A stretch of DNA of 64,000 bases from Streptomyces ficellus (GTDB taxonomy: Bacteria > Actinomycetota > Actinomycetes > Streptomycetales > Streptomycetaceae). A program made the translations under genes and the position numbers. The DNA is taken from assembly GCF_009739905.1 (NCBI RefSeq), contig NZ_CP034279.1:6882001-6946000 (forward strand), given 5' to 3'. Shown here in pieces: positions 6,986 to 14,979 of this stretch (position 1 is the first letter of the stretch; each line of letters starts with the position of its first letter). Under the pieces are notes generated by a model. That model searched no databases. It was not told where the DNA came from and saw only the letters and a list, made by a program, of their open reading frames with translations.

Positions 6986-8959
6986 TCAGGCCCGGGTGAC
7001 GGTCACGTCGGACGCCTTCACGAAGGCCACCCGGTGGCCGAACTGGATCTGGTAGTACGCCTCCTCGCCGCGCACCACCCGGTGCCCGGAGGTGTCGAAG
7101 GCCGGCGCGAAGTAGTACTCGCCCGGCACCCGGTCGCCCACCACGTACCGCTGGCCCGCCCCGAGCCGGTACGGCAGCGGCGACAGCGCCTGGACCGGCA
7201 CGTCCGCCGGGTACGCGGACGCCTCCGGGTACGCCCGCCCGTACACGGGGACGTCCGCCCGCCCCGGCTTCGGCGTCAGGACCCAGCCCCGCGCGCCCAC
7301 CGCCGTCGGCCGTGCCACGGGATTGTGGAACCAGGCCGTCTGCCCCAGGTACCAGATCGCGGTCCACGCCCCCCGCCGCCCGGCCACGGCGTAGCTCTGG
7401 CCCGTCGAGGCCCGTGCGCCCGTGTCGTTGACGTCCACGGTCGAGTCCTCGCCGCCCGGCCGCAGCCCGGCGTCCTTCACCAGGGGAGCGTTCTCGCTGG
7501 GCTCCGTGTGGAGCCGGACCGCGCCGCTGCCGTGCGGCGCGCACGCCTCACCGGGCTTCGCACAGCCCGTGTAGAGCGGCCGGTGCGCGGTGTACCGGGG
7601 GCGGATCGTCACCACGTCGGCCCACGGACCGGCGGTCGGCGTGAGAGGCCGCCCGAGCAGTTCGAAGTAGTGCGCCCAGTCCCAGTACGGGCCCGGGTCC
7701 GTGTGCATGCCGCGCACCGCCGCCCCGGTGGGCCCCGGCACGTTGTCGTGGCCCAGGATGTGCTGCCGGTCCAGCGGCACGTCGTACCGCTTCGCCAGGT
7801 ACCGCACCAGCCGCGCCGACGTGCGGTACATCGCCTCCGTGTACCAGGCGTCCGGCGACACCAGGAACCCCTCGTGCTCCAGGCCCACCGACTTGGCGTT
7901 CACGTACCAGTTGCCCGCGTGCCAGCCGACGTCCTTGAGCGGGACGTGCTGGGCGATGTGCCCGTCGGACGAGCGCAGCGAGTAGTGCCAGGACACGTAC
8001 GCCGGGTCCTGCACCAGCTTCAGCGTCACGTCCCAGGTGGCCTCGGTGTCGTGGACGACGATGTAGTCCACGGACGCGGAGGCGGGCCGGTCCGCCTTGT
8101 CGTGGTTCCCGTAGTCGCCCTCGCCGAGCTCCTCGTACGGCGCCGGGATCCACTCGCACGCCACCGTCCTCGGACACTCGGTCCCGCCCGTCGCGGCCGT
8201 CCGCAGGCCGAGCCCGGCGGCCTGTGCCGTCTCCGGGGTCACGTCCGGATCGGGCGCCAGCGTCACCGACTGCCCGTCGTCCGTCGTCCTGTGCTCACCC
8301 GAACGGATGATGTGGTACACGTCGTCCGCGTACGTCGTGGCGGTCGCCGTGTCGTCGGCGCCCGAATAGCGCGCCACCGCCCCGTACCAGTCGCCCGGGT
8401 CGCCGCTCGCCGGGTGGCCCAGCTCCCGCTGCGCCTCCGCCAGGATGGCCGCGCCGCCACGGATGTTCGCGGCCCGGTCGGTGCGCAGCCGTTCGGGGGA
8501 GAGCCCGGACAGCTCGGCCGCCCGCTCCAGCGTCCGCAGCCGGGGCGGCAGCGCCGACGGCTCGGGCAGCCCGGCGTCCGCCACCCGCTTCACGGTCCGG
8601 GAGGTGTCACCCCGCGCGTCCTCCGCGCCGTGCGAGTGGTGCGGCGCCGAGGCGAGCGCGGTCCGCGCGTCGGTGAGGTGCATGGGCCCGTAGCCGCCGG
8701 TGACGCTCGGCGCGCCACCGTGGCCGTCCCAGCGGGACTGTAGATACGACACGGCGAGGAGCACGCTCTGCGGAACCCCGTACGCGGCGGCGGCCGCCGC
8801 GAAGTCACGCTGCAGCGCCCCGGCGGAGGGCATTCGCTCCGCGGTCGCCGGCGGGGCGGCCGACACCAGGGGCCACAGCAGCGCCACGGACGCCACCGCG
8901 GCGCCCGCCACGCGCGCGTGCCGCGCCTGCCGTACGTGTCGTCGAGCCGGAGCGGACAA
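6986..8959 (-). CDS. Secreted N-acetylmuramoyl-L-alanine amidase with lysozyme-like N-terminal domain
   Basis: I set the start at a TTG (8959) because AGGAGG lies five bases before it and it leads straight into a signal peptide (basic tip, then VAGAAVASVALLWPLVSAAPPATA). The product has 657 residues. An N-terminal region (YGVPQSVLLAVSYLQSRWD ... GGYGPMHLTD) resembles lytic-transglycosylase-like domains. Then comes an Amidase_2/PGRP domain with zinc-ligand positions in IVVHDTE (His ~303) and MHTDPGPYW (His ~419) plus GLEHEGF. The C-terminal ~230 residues hold SH3-like or cell-wall-binding segments. The enzyme should act outside the membrane on peptidoglycan, in growth, sporulation or lysis. 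Confidence 0.9.
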   Translation of the reverse strand: MSAPARRHVRQARHARVAGAAVASVALLWPLVSAAPPATAERMPSAGALQRDFAAAAAAYGVPQSVLLAVSYLQSRWDGHGGAPSVTGGYGPMHLTDARTALASAPHHSHGAEDARGDTSRTVKRVADAGLPEPSALPPRLRTLERAAELSGLSPERLRTDRAANIRGGAAILAEAQRELGHPASGDPGDWYGAVARYSGADDTATATTYADDVYHIIRSGEHRTTDDGQSVTLAPDPDVTPETAQAAGLGLRTAATGGTECPRTVACEWIPAPYEELGEGDYGNHDKADRPASASVDYIVVHDTEATWDVTLKLVQDPAYVSWHYSLRSSDGHIAQHVPLKDVGWHAGNWYVNAKSVGLEHEGFLVSPDAWYTEAMYRTSARLVRYLAKRYDVPLDRQHILGHDNVPGPTGAAVRGMHTDPGPYWDWAHYFELLGRPLTPTAGPWADVVTIRPRYTAHRPLYTGCAKPGEACAPHGSGAVRLHTEPSENAPLVKDAGLRPGGEDSTVDVNDTGARASTGQSYAVAGRRGAWTAIWYLGQTAWFHNPVARPTAVGARGWVLTPKPGRADVPVYGRAYPEASAYPADVPVQALSPLPYRLGAGQRYVVGDRVPGEYYFAPAFDTSGHRVVRGEEAYYQIQFGHRVAFVKASDVTVTRA

Positions 8960-9082
8960 GGCGGCCTCCTGGGACGGGTGATGTGCGCCGGACCCGTACA
9001 GGCGTAGCGGCTGCCGCACCACCCGTCAATGCGCCCTGCGCGGCCAGAAGTTCACCCGAAACCCGGACGGGTCGTGACCGGA

Positions 9083-10840
9083 TCAGTCGACCCGCACCGC
9101 GAGCAGACACGCGTCGTCGTCGTGGACGCCACGCTCGTACACGTCGGTGATCCGGTCGACCATCCCTTGCGGCGACAGTCCGTCGCCCGCCGCGAGCAGC
9201 CCGGTCAGCGCGTGGATGCCCTCGGCGATGTCCTGGCCGCGCCGCTCGACCACCCCGTCGGTGTACAGCAGCAGTACGTCACCCTGTTCCAGCTGGAACT
9301 CCGCCGTGTCGTACTGGTGCCCCGGCAGGACGCCCAGCAGCGGCCCGCGGTGCTCCGTCGGCAGCGCGTACGCGCGCCCCTCCCGCAGCAGCAGGGGGGC
9401 GGGGTGCCCGGCGCACGTCCACCGCAGGACGCGTTCCGCGTCGACGTGCCCGACCGCCACCGTGGCGGTGGCCGACGAGGGGTCGCTGCACACCAGTTCG
9501 TTCAGCCAGGTGGTGACGTCACCCGCACACGCGCCCGTCTGCGCGAGGCCCGCCATCGCGTGGCGCTGCTGGGCCATCCGGGCGACCGCCGCCAGGCCGT
9601 GCCCGCTCGCGTCGCCGATCGCGATCAGCGCCCGGCCGTCCGGCAGCGGCCGGCACTTGTACCAGTCGCCGCCCACCGCGGCGTCCGGTTCCGCCGGCAG
9701 ATAGGCCGCCGCGACGGTCAGCCCCAGCTCCGCCAGCCCCTCCGAGTACGTCGGCAGCAACGCCTCGCGCAGCGCCGACGCCACGTGCCGCTCCGCGGTG
9801 GCCTGCTGCCGCAGCTGCTCCGTCTCCACCTGCTTCTCCGCCAGCCGGCGGCGGCTGCGCATCTGCGGAGTGAGATCACGCGCCACGATCTGCAGCGCCC
9901 AGGGCCGGCCGTCCGTGCCCGCCACCGGCCGGCCCAGCAAATCGACCGTGCGGACCTCGCCCAGCACCACGAACCGGATGCGCGTCCACGCGGGCTCCTC
10001 ACCGGCCAGCACCGACGCGATGAACTCGCCGAACGCCCCCACGTCGTCGTCCACCAGGGCGTCGCACAGCTCCAGCAGGGACCAGGGCAGCGCCGGGTCC
10101 GTACGGAAGATCCGCTGCAGGCCCTCGGACCACGACACCGAACCCGACAGCAGGTCCCAGCGCCCCCATCCCATGGACGCCAGGTGCTGGGCGTCGATGG
10201 TGAGGAGCTCCGCCTGGCTGCGCACCGGGCGCCAGGTCGTGAGCACCTGATCGCCGCACGACGCGGCGTAGTGGACCAGCTGGACCCGCCTGAGCCTGCC
10301 GTACCGCTCCTCGGTGTAGTCCACGACCAGACCGTTCAGGGCGTGCCCGGTGGCCAGTACGTCTTTGAGCGCGGCCAGCAGCCCGCCGGCCGCCGCTCCC
10401 GGGCGGGCCTCGGCGAAGAAGAGCTGTCCCGCCTGCTGGTCGGGTGACACCAGCCATTCGGCGGAACGGATGTGGTTGCCCGCGCGGATGACGAAGTCCG
10501 TGATCTCCCCGGAGTCGTCCCGCACCGGGCTGAGCAGGGCCGCCGACACCGGCACCGCGGGCAGCGCCGCACACAGGCACCTCGACGCGTCGTGGCCCTC
10601 GGCCGCGTCCACGCACGAGTGCGGAGCGCCGAACCCCTGGCCGCACGGGCACTGGGCCGTCCGGGCGCTCCCGCCCCTCTCGGGCGAGGGTGCTCCGGCC
10701 CCGCCGGCGGACCGGCCGGGTGACGGTTCGGCCACCCCGGCCGTCTCCGTCCGGTGGCGCACCTCCGCCCGCAGCGTCGCGATCTCGCGTTCGATGTACG
10801 CCTTCAGCGACGCCACGTCGGAGGTGAGCGACCGGGTCAT
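9083..10840 (-). CDS. PAS-containing SpoIIE-type (PP2C) phosphatase with N-terminal Cys cluster
   Basis: This 585-residue cytoplasmic protein begins with a short helical segment. It has a cysteine-rich patch (Cys64, Cys66, Cys76, Cys88, Cys90), then a PAS-like region around residues 105-200 and a second around 222-325. The C-terminal SpoIIE/PPM phosphatase has metal-binding Asp392 in VGGDWY and Asp410 in GDASGHG, and ends with FTDGVVERR-type and DDDACLLAVRVD motifs. Such enzymes dephosphorylate anti-anti-sigma factors and release alternative sigma factors. The sensor part suggests redox, light or ligand control. It is paralogous to the phosphatase at 16602-18038: both share a GWGRWDLLSGSVSWSEGL-type PAS signature. 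Confidence 0.9.
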   Translation of the reverse strand: MTRSLTSDVASLKAYIEREIATLRAEVRHRTETAGVAEPSPGRSAGGAGAPSPERGGSARTAQCPCGQGFGAPHSCVDAAEGHDASRCLCAALPAVPVSAALLSPVRDDSGEITDFVIRAGNHIRSAEWLVSPDQQAGQLFFAEARPGAAAGGLLAALKDVLATGHALNGLVVDYTEERYGRLRRVQLVHYAASCGDQVLTTWRPVRSQAELLTIDAQHLASMGWGRWDLLSGSVSWSEGLQRIFRTDPALPWSLLELCDALVDDDVGAFGEFIASVLAGEEPAWTRIRFVVLGEVRTVDLLGRPVAGTDGRPWALQIVARDLTPQMRSRRRLAEKQVETEQLRQQATAERHVASALREALLPTYSEGLAELGLTVAAAYLPAEPDAAVGGDWYKCRPLPDGRALIAIGDASGHGLAAVARMAQQRHAMAGLAQTGACAGDVTTWLNELVCSDPSSATATVAVGHVDAERVLRWTCAGHPAPLLLREGRAYALPTEHRGPLLGVLPGHQYDTAEFQLEQGDVLLLYTDGVVERRGQDIAEGIHALTGLLAAGDGLSPQGMVDRITDVYERGVHDDDACLLAVRVD

Positions 10841-10981
10841 GAGGACGCCGCGCTCCCGGCGCCGCCGGCCGTCCCGTCGGACGGCGCGTGTCTTCTGCCG
10901 GGAACGTTCATGTCGGCGCCCTTCCTCGTCCGTACTTCTCGTGTCCGTGTCCGTATCGGCGTGTCGTTCCGTCGCGCGGGG

Positions 10982-11266
10982 TCAGGCGTGGACGCCGTGC
11001 CCACGGTGGCCTCGCCCGGTGATGAGCCGGTAGAGGGCGAGGACGATCACCGAACCGACGATCGCCGCTATCCAGGTCGACAGGTCGAAGAAACCGTCGA
11101 TCGAGTCCACACCGAAGATGACCTTGCCCAGCCAGCCGCCCAGCAGGCCGCCGACGATGCCGAGCAGCATGGTCACCAGGATGCCGCCCGGGTCACGTCC
11201 CGGCATCAGCGCCTTGGCGATCGCACCGGCGAGCAGCCCGATGAAGATCCACGCGATGATTCCCAT
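10982..11266 (-). CDS. GlsB/YeaQ/YmgE family stress-response membrane protein
   Basis: The protein has 94 residues with three hydrophobic segments and the Gly-rich signature of the transglycosylase-associated (GlsB/YeaQ/YmgE) family: GIIAWIFIGLLAGAIAK, then GRDPGGILVTMLLGIVGG and WIAAIVGSVIVLALYRL. The start has GGAGG eight bases upstream. Members are small inner-membrane proteins induced in general stress; molecular function is unsettled. It lies next to a SpoIIE-type phosphatase, a class that often controls sigma-B-like stress regulons, which fits but does not prove a shared regulon. Confidence 0.92.
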   Translation of the reverse strand: MGIIAWIFIGLLAGAIAKALMPGRDPGGILVTMLLGIVGGLLGGWLGKVIFGVDSIDGFFDLSTWIAAIVGSVIVLALYRLITGRGHRGHGVHA

Positions 11267-11556
11267 TTTCGACCTCCGGTAGCCTTCCGCACGTTCCGCC
11301 ACGCGGCGGGACATCACAGCGCTTTGCCCCGGCCTCCGCCGGTAAACGCCCGCCGCCCCCACCGGCCTCACGCGGGGCCGGGCGACCCGTCCTGGGCGGG
11401 TCGTAGGTCCCGGGTAAAAAGGGTCGAAAGTCCCGTATCGGACAGGTCGGACGGCGAGCTTCCCCGGTCCCTCCACCGGCAATACCGACGGCAGCCCCGC
11501 GCCACCCCGCGCCCGGCACCGGCCACCGGTACAGCCGAGGAGACGAGACACCGCCC

Positions 11557-11946
11557 ATGGACATGACGTGGATGGACCGCACCAAGAACCGGCTCGCGCA
11601 GGCGACCGGCCTCTTCCACCCCTGGCGCGCCCTGCCGCCGACGACACCGGAATCGCTGCACGTCCGCAGCCCCACCGCCGGGACCTGCTGGACCTGTGTC
11701 GAACGGCACCGGATCGACTGGCAGTACACCGGCGAACTCTGGCACCCCTGCGACGTGCTCCTCGAACGGCGCACCGACCAGGGCTGGACCACCGCGGCGC
11801 TCCTCGCCGCCCACGTCGACCCCCGCGCGCTCGGCACCTCCGTCGTCGTGCCCGAGCTGCCCACGGGGCCCTACCGCGTCCGGATCACCTCGCCGGAGCT
11901 GCCCGCCGCGGCGTGCAGCCCGCCGCTGGTGATCCGCCACCACTGA
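11557..11946 (+). CDS. Hypothetical protein (129 aa), beta-sandwich-like
   Basis: I do not recognise a characterised family. The protein has no signal peptide. A Trp/Cys-containing core (GTCWTCVERHRIDWQYTGELW) is followed by alternating strands ending in LPTGPYRVRITSPEL, a pattern suggesting a small immunoglobulin- or FnIII-like fold. The first ATG has GAGGAG about 13 bases upstream; in-frame ATGs at 11563 and 11572 are alternatives. It is followed after 31 bases by the ANTAR protein gene on the same strand and is probably co-transcribed with it. Confidence 0.65.
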   Translation: MDMTWMDRTKNRLAQATGLFHPWRALPPTTPESLHVRSPTAGTCWTCVERHRIDWQYTGELWHPCDVLLERRTDQGWTTAALLAAHVDPRALGTSVVVPELPTGPYRVRITSPELPAAACSPPLVIRHH

Positions 11947-11977
11947 CCCCGCCCCCGCCCCTCCACCGAAGGACCGC

Positions 11978-12376
11978 GTGACGTCGATGCAGAACGAACT
12001 CGCCCGCCTCACCACCGAGGTGACCCAGCTGCGCCGGGCGCTCGACAGCCGGGCGGTCATCGACCAGGCCCAGGGCATGATCATGGCGCTCGCGGCGTGC
12101 CCGGCCGAAGAGGCCTGGCACGCCCTCGTGACCACCTCCCAGCACGGCAACACCAAGGTGCGGGACGTCGCCACCGCCCTGGTGGCCACCGCCCGCGGCG
12201 ACGACCTGCCGCCCCCGCTGCGCGGTCCGTTCACCCGGGCCCTGGAGCACGCGCGGGCTCCGGAGCCCGCCCGGACCCTGGAGCGGGCGCGGCGCCCGGG
12301 CCGGACCGGGGACACGGACCCCGGAACCGGCCGCGGGGCGCCGGGGGTCAGCCGGGGTTCACCGACTCCTGCCTGA
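11978..12376 (+). CDS. ANTAR domain RNA-binding regulator
   Basis: This 132-residue protein starts at GTG behind GAAGGA. Residues ~5-67 form an ANTAR three-helix unit: LTTEVTQLRRALDSRAVIDQAQGMIMALAACPAEEAWHALVTTSQHGNTKVRDVATALV. The RAVIDQAQGMIM segment is the family signature. ANTAR proteins bind paired hairpins in nascent RNA and cause antitermination, usually under the control of an attached sensor; here no sensor is fused, so it may act with a partner. The C-terminal ~60 residues are Pro/Arg-rich and probably disordered. The 3' end overlaps a short gene on the other strand by 29 bases. Confidence 0.88.
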   Translation: MTSMQNELARLTTEVTQLRRALDSRAVIDQAQGMIMALAACPAEEAWHALVTTSQHGNTKVRDVATALVATARGDDLPPPLRGPFTRALEHARAPEPARTLERARRPGRTGDTDPGTGRGAPGVSRGSPTPA

Positions 12377-12530
12377 GCGCCATCCAGCGCTCGGCGACCC
12401 CCCGGACGGCCGGGTACCGCTCCAGCAGCTCCTCGTCCGCCAGGGACAACTCCGTCGCCTTCGTCCGGCGGGAGGCGGGGGCGGGCCCGTCGGAGAGGGG
12501 CAGGGCCCGGACGTGGTGATCGTGCGGCAT
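12348..12530 (-). CDS. Small hypothetical protein (60 aa)
   Basis: A 60-residue frame starts at ATG with GGAGG five bases upstream and ends inside the convergent ANTAR gene. The N-terminal third is Pro/His-rich (MPHDHHVRALPLSDGPAP). The rest looks like a helical pair (ELSLADEELLERYPAVRGVAERWMALRQE). This helical stretch is reminiscent of short Streptomyces DUF5133-type proteins, but I cannot confirm that. The good ribosome site and non-random composition argue that it is real. Confidence 0.5.
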   Translation of the reverse strand: MPHDHHVRALPLSDGPAPASRRTKATELSLADEELLERYPAVRGVAERWMALRQESVNPG

Positions 12531-12760
12531 CAGGCCTCCAGTGACTCGGAGCATGCGCCGGGCCTCCCGTGGGGAGCCGGGAGGTGGCGCGACCCCGCCC
12601 GTGCGACGACGCCGGGCCGAGCCGTGACGGCCACCCGCCGGGGGTGCGGGCGGCGCCGCCACAGCATGCACCCGAACCGGCCACCAGGGGTAGGGGTATG
12701 GCCGAAATCAAACGTGAAGGAATGGCCGCGGGCCGCCTCGCCCGGCCGGGACGCCTCCGG

Positions 12761-13465
12761 TCACCCGGCGTCGGCCGGGAGCCGGCGGACGGCCTCGCGG
12801 TAGGTGAGGCCGGACATACGCGGACGCCGTTCCCGGACCCACCCGGCCACGAACCCGGGATCGCGGACCGACAGCTCGCGCAGCACCCAGCCGATGGCCT
12901 TGCGGATGAAGAACTCCCGCTCGTCCAGCATGGCGTCGGCGTAGCGGCTCAGCCGCCGCAGGTCCGGGCTGCCGGCGCGGATGCCGGGGATCAGGGCCAG
13001 CAGCGCCGTCCGCCGGAGCCAGAAGTCCTCGTCCCGCGCCCAGCGGTCCAGGGTGTCACCGCAGGACACCGGCTCGCGGGCCACCACCGCGCCGACCGCG
13101 TGGACGGCGAGGGCGTCGACCAGCGCCCAGGTGCGCGACGCGCGCACGTACCGTTCCACGACGGCGAGGTCCTCGGGCAGGAGCAGGACGGCCGCCCGCG
13201 CGGTCAGCGTCTCGACCGCCGCCATCCGGTGCTCGTACACGTCGCCGGGCCACAGCAGCTCCGCCAGGCGCAGCGTGTCCTCGCGCGTGAACGGCCCCAG
13301 GTCCCGCCGCGCGCCCGTCACCGTCCGGCGTACGTCGGGCACCGGCACGCCCAGGTGCGTGAGGTCGCTGCGCAGGTACGCGCGGTCCCGCTCCGCCCGC
13401 TCGGCGGTGCCCAGCCGGCCGAGTCCTTCCCTGATGACGGCCGCGGCGTCGTCGGCTCGGGGCAT
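12761..13465 (-). CDS. DNA alkylation repair protein, AlkD-like HEAT-repeat glycosylase
   Basis: The protein has 234 residues, nearly all helical, in the ALK (HEAT-like repeat) family that removes positively charged N3- and N7-alkylated purines. Residues matching the AlkD active site are present: Trp113 and Asp117 in the TWALVDAL helix, and Arg150 in DFWLRR. The family ending REFFIRKAIGWVLRELSVRDPGFVAGWV is intact. I chose the ATG at 13465 (MPRADDAAAV), which has GGAAGGGAAGG just upstream; ATGs at 13492 and 13495 are alternatives. It appears to be a single-gene unit, separated from the upstream kinase gene by a strong terminator hairpin. Confidence 0.9.
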   Translation of the reverse strand: MPRADDAAAVIREGLGRLGTAERAERDRAYLRSDLTHLGVPVPDVRRTVTGARRDLGPFTREDTLRLAELLWPGDVYEHRMAAVETLTARAAVLLLPEDLAVVERYVRASRTWALVDALAVHAVGAVVAREPVSCGDTLDRWARDEDFWLRRTALLALIPGIRAGSPDLRRLSRYADAMLDEREFFIRKAIGWVLRELSVRDPGFVAGWVRERRPRMSGLTYREAVRRLPADAG

Positions 13466-13565
13466 GACCTTCCCTTCCTCGAGGGGGACCATCATCCCCC
13501 CCGGCCCGCCGTCCCGGGCCACCACCGCCCCGCCGCCGCGAGGGCCACCGCCCCGGCGGTGCACA

Positions 13566-13609
13566 GCGCGAGGGGTGGCCGGTGTGTCGGCACCGGCCAC
13601 CCCTCGCGC
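13566..13609 (-). terminator. Strong hairpin terminator downstream of the APH-family gene
   Basis: A perfect 19-bp inverted repeat (13566-13584 and 13591-13609) with a 6-base loop lies 17 bases past the stop codon of the minus-strand kinase gene. There is no U-tract, which is usual for Streptomyces terminators. Confidence 0.8.
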
Positions 13610-13626
13610 TTCCCCCTCACCGGCGG

Positions 13627-14745
13627 TCAGCGCGTGCCGACCGCCGCGCGCACGGCCCGCCGTGCCAGTGCGCAGTCATCGTGCAGCCGCCGCAGCAGCA
13701 GCCGCTGTTCCTCCCCGAACGACACCGCGCCGGGTGCCGCCGGCACCGAACCGGCGGGCGGAGCCTCCCGTATCGTGCGCTGCACGGCCGTCTCGTACGT
13801 GCGGATCTCCCGCGTCAGCACCAGCATCAGGTTCACCAGGAACGCGTCCCGCGACGCCGGCCCCTCGCGCTGGGCGAGCTGGCTGATGTGACGCCGGGCC
13901 GCGGGGGCGTCGCCCAGGACCGCCCACAGTGTGGCCAGGTCGTACCCCGGCAGGTACCAGCCCGCGTGCTCCCAGTCGACCAGCACGGGGCCGGCGGGCG
14001 ACAGCAGGATGTTGGAGAGCAGCGCGTCCCCGTGGCAGAACTGCCCCATGCCCTGCCGCCCCCCGGCGTGCGCCAGGCCGTGCAGCAGCTTCTGGAGGTC
14101 GTCCCGGTCCCGGTCGGTGAACAGACCCAGCTCGTGGTAGCGGGAGATCCGGGAACCGTAGTCGAGCGGGGCGTCGAACGTCCCGGCGGGCGGCCGCCAT
14201 TCGTTGAGGCGGGTGATCGCGCCGAGCGCGGTCCGCAGGTCGCTCCGGGGCGGTGCCTCCAGCGGGTGCCGCGTGAGGGCCGCGGCCCGGCCGGGCATCC
14301 GCTCGATCACCAGGGCGCAGTTGTCGGGGTCGGCCGCGATGAGCCGCGGCGCCCGCACCGGGGGACGGTGGCGGACGAAGGCCCGGTAGGCGGCGATCTC
14401 GTGACGGAACCGCTCGACCCACGCGGGGGAGTGGTCCAGTAAACACTTGGCAACCGCGGTGGCGCGTCCGGTGGTCCCGACGAGCAGGACCGAGCGGCCG
14501 CTGCGCCGCAGCACCTGCACCGGGTTGAACTCCGGGCAGATCCGGTGCACCGACGCGATCACCTTCCGCAGCTGCGCGCCCTGGGTGCCCGACAGGTCGA
14601 GTCGTCCGCTGAGCGGCCCGGCCACCGTCCCCGGCCAGCGCCGCGCCCGGCCCGCCTGGGCGGGGTCCAGATACGGTCCGCTGCCGGCCGGGACGGTGCG
14701 CTGCGGCCGGGGCGGGGCGGACACGGAGGACGATGCTGTGTACAT
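13627..14745 (-). CDS. Aminoglycoside phosphotransferase (APH)-fold kinase
   Basis: The protein has 372 residues from the ATG at 14745 (MYTASSSV); the ribosome site is weak, so the start is uncertain. The kinase core shows the Brenner motif HGDALLSNIL and the metal-binding DWEHAGW motif, followed by PGYDLATLWAVLGD as in APH/choline-kinase-like enzymes. An N-lobe Lys is visible in TAVAKCLLDHSPAW. Such enzymes phosphorylate small hydroxylated or amino substrates. Actinomycete members of this type are often of unknown substrate rather than resistance enzymes. It is divergent from the NsdA-family gene, with ~230 bases between the starts. Confidence 0.88.
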   Translation of the reverse strand: MYTASSSVSAPPRPQRTVPAGSGPYLDPAQAGRARRWPGTVAGPLSGRLDLSGTQGAQLRKVIASVHRICPEFNPVQVLRRSGRSVLLVGTTGRATAVAKCLLDHSPAWVERFRHEIAAYRAFVRHRPPVRAPRLIAADPDNCALVIERMPGRAAALTRHPLEAPPRSDLRTALGAITRLNEWRPPAGTFDAPLDYGSRISRYHELGLFTDRDRDDLQKLLHGLAHAGGRQGMGQFCHGDALLSNILLSPAGPVLVDWEHAGWYLPGYDLATLWAVLGDAPAARRHISQLAQREGPASRDAFLVNLMLVLTREIRTYETAVQRTIREAPPAGSVPAAPGAVSFGEEQRLLLRRLHDDCALARRAVRAAVGTR

Positions 14746-14979
14746 GGGCGAGACAGATCCCTTCGTGCGCCGACGATTTGCGTACGCTGCCCCGTCCCGG
14801 CAACCGGCCGACACCCTGGGGAATGAGGGCCGGTTGCCGGAGCGGGGTGGCGCTATCCTACCTGACACCCGGGCGCGGGTGGCACACCATCTGGCGCACC
14901 CTGGCGAACCCTGGCGAATAGTCGCCAGCCCTATGACAGCGGGTTAGTGTCAACTCAGCCGAGAACCTGGGGGCTTGAC

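Noticed and set aside
7034..8743. Long plus-strand open frame opposite the amidase gene
   Set aside because: It is an antisense shadow caused by high GC; the protein is Arg/Pro/His-rich without domains, while the minus-strand gene has clear motifs.
11267..11400. Sigma-B-like promoter before the GlsB-type gene
   Set aside because: GTTT with a GGGCAA at suitable spacing matches the GGGTAT-type -10 at only four of six positions; too weak to list.
13627..14745. APH-fold kinase as an antibiotic-resistance gene
   Set aside because: Only fold-level motifs are visible; there is no resistance or biosynthesis context to support that name.
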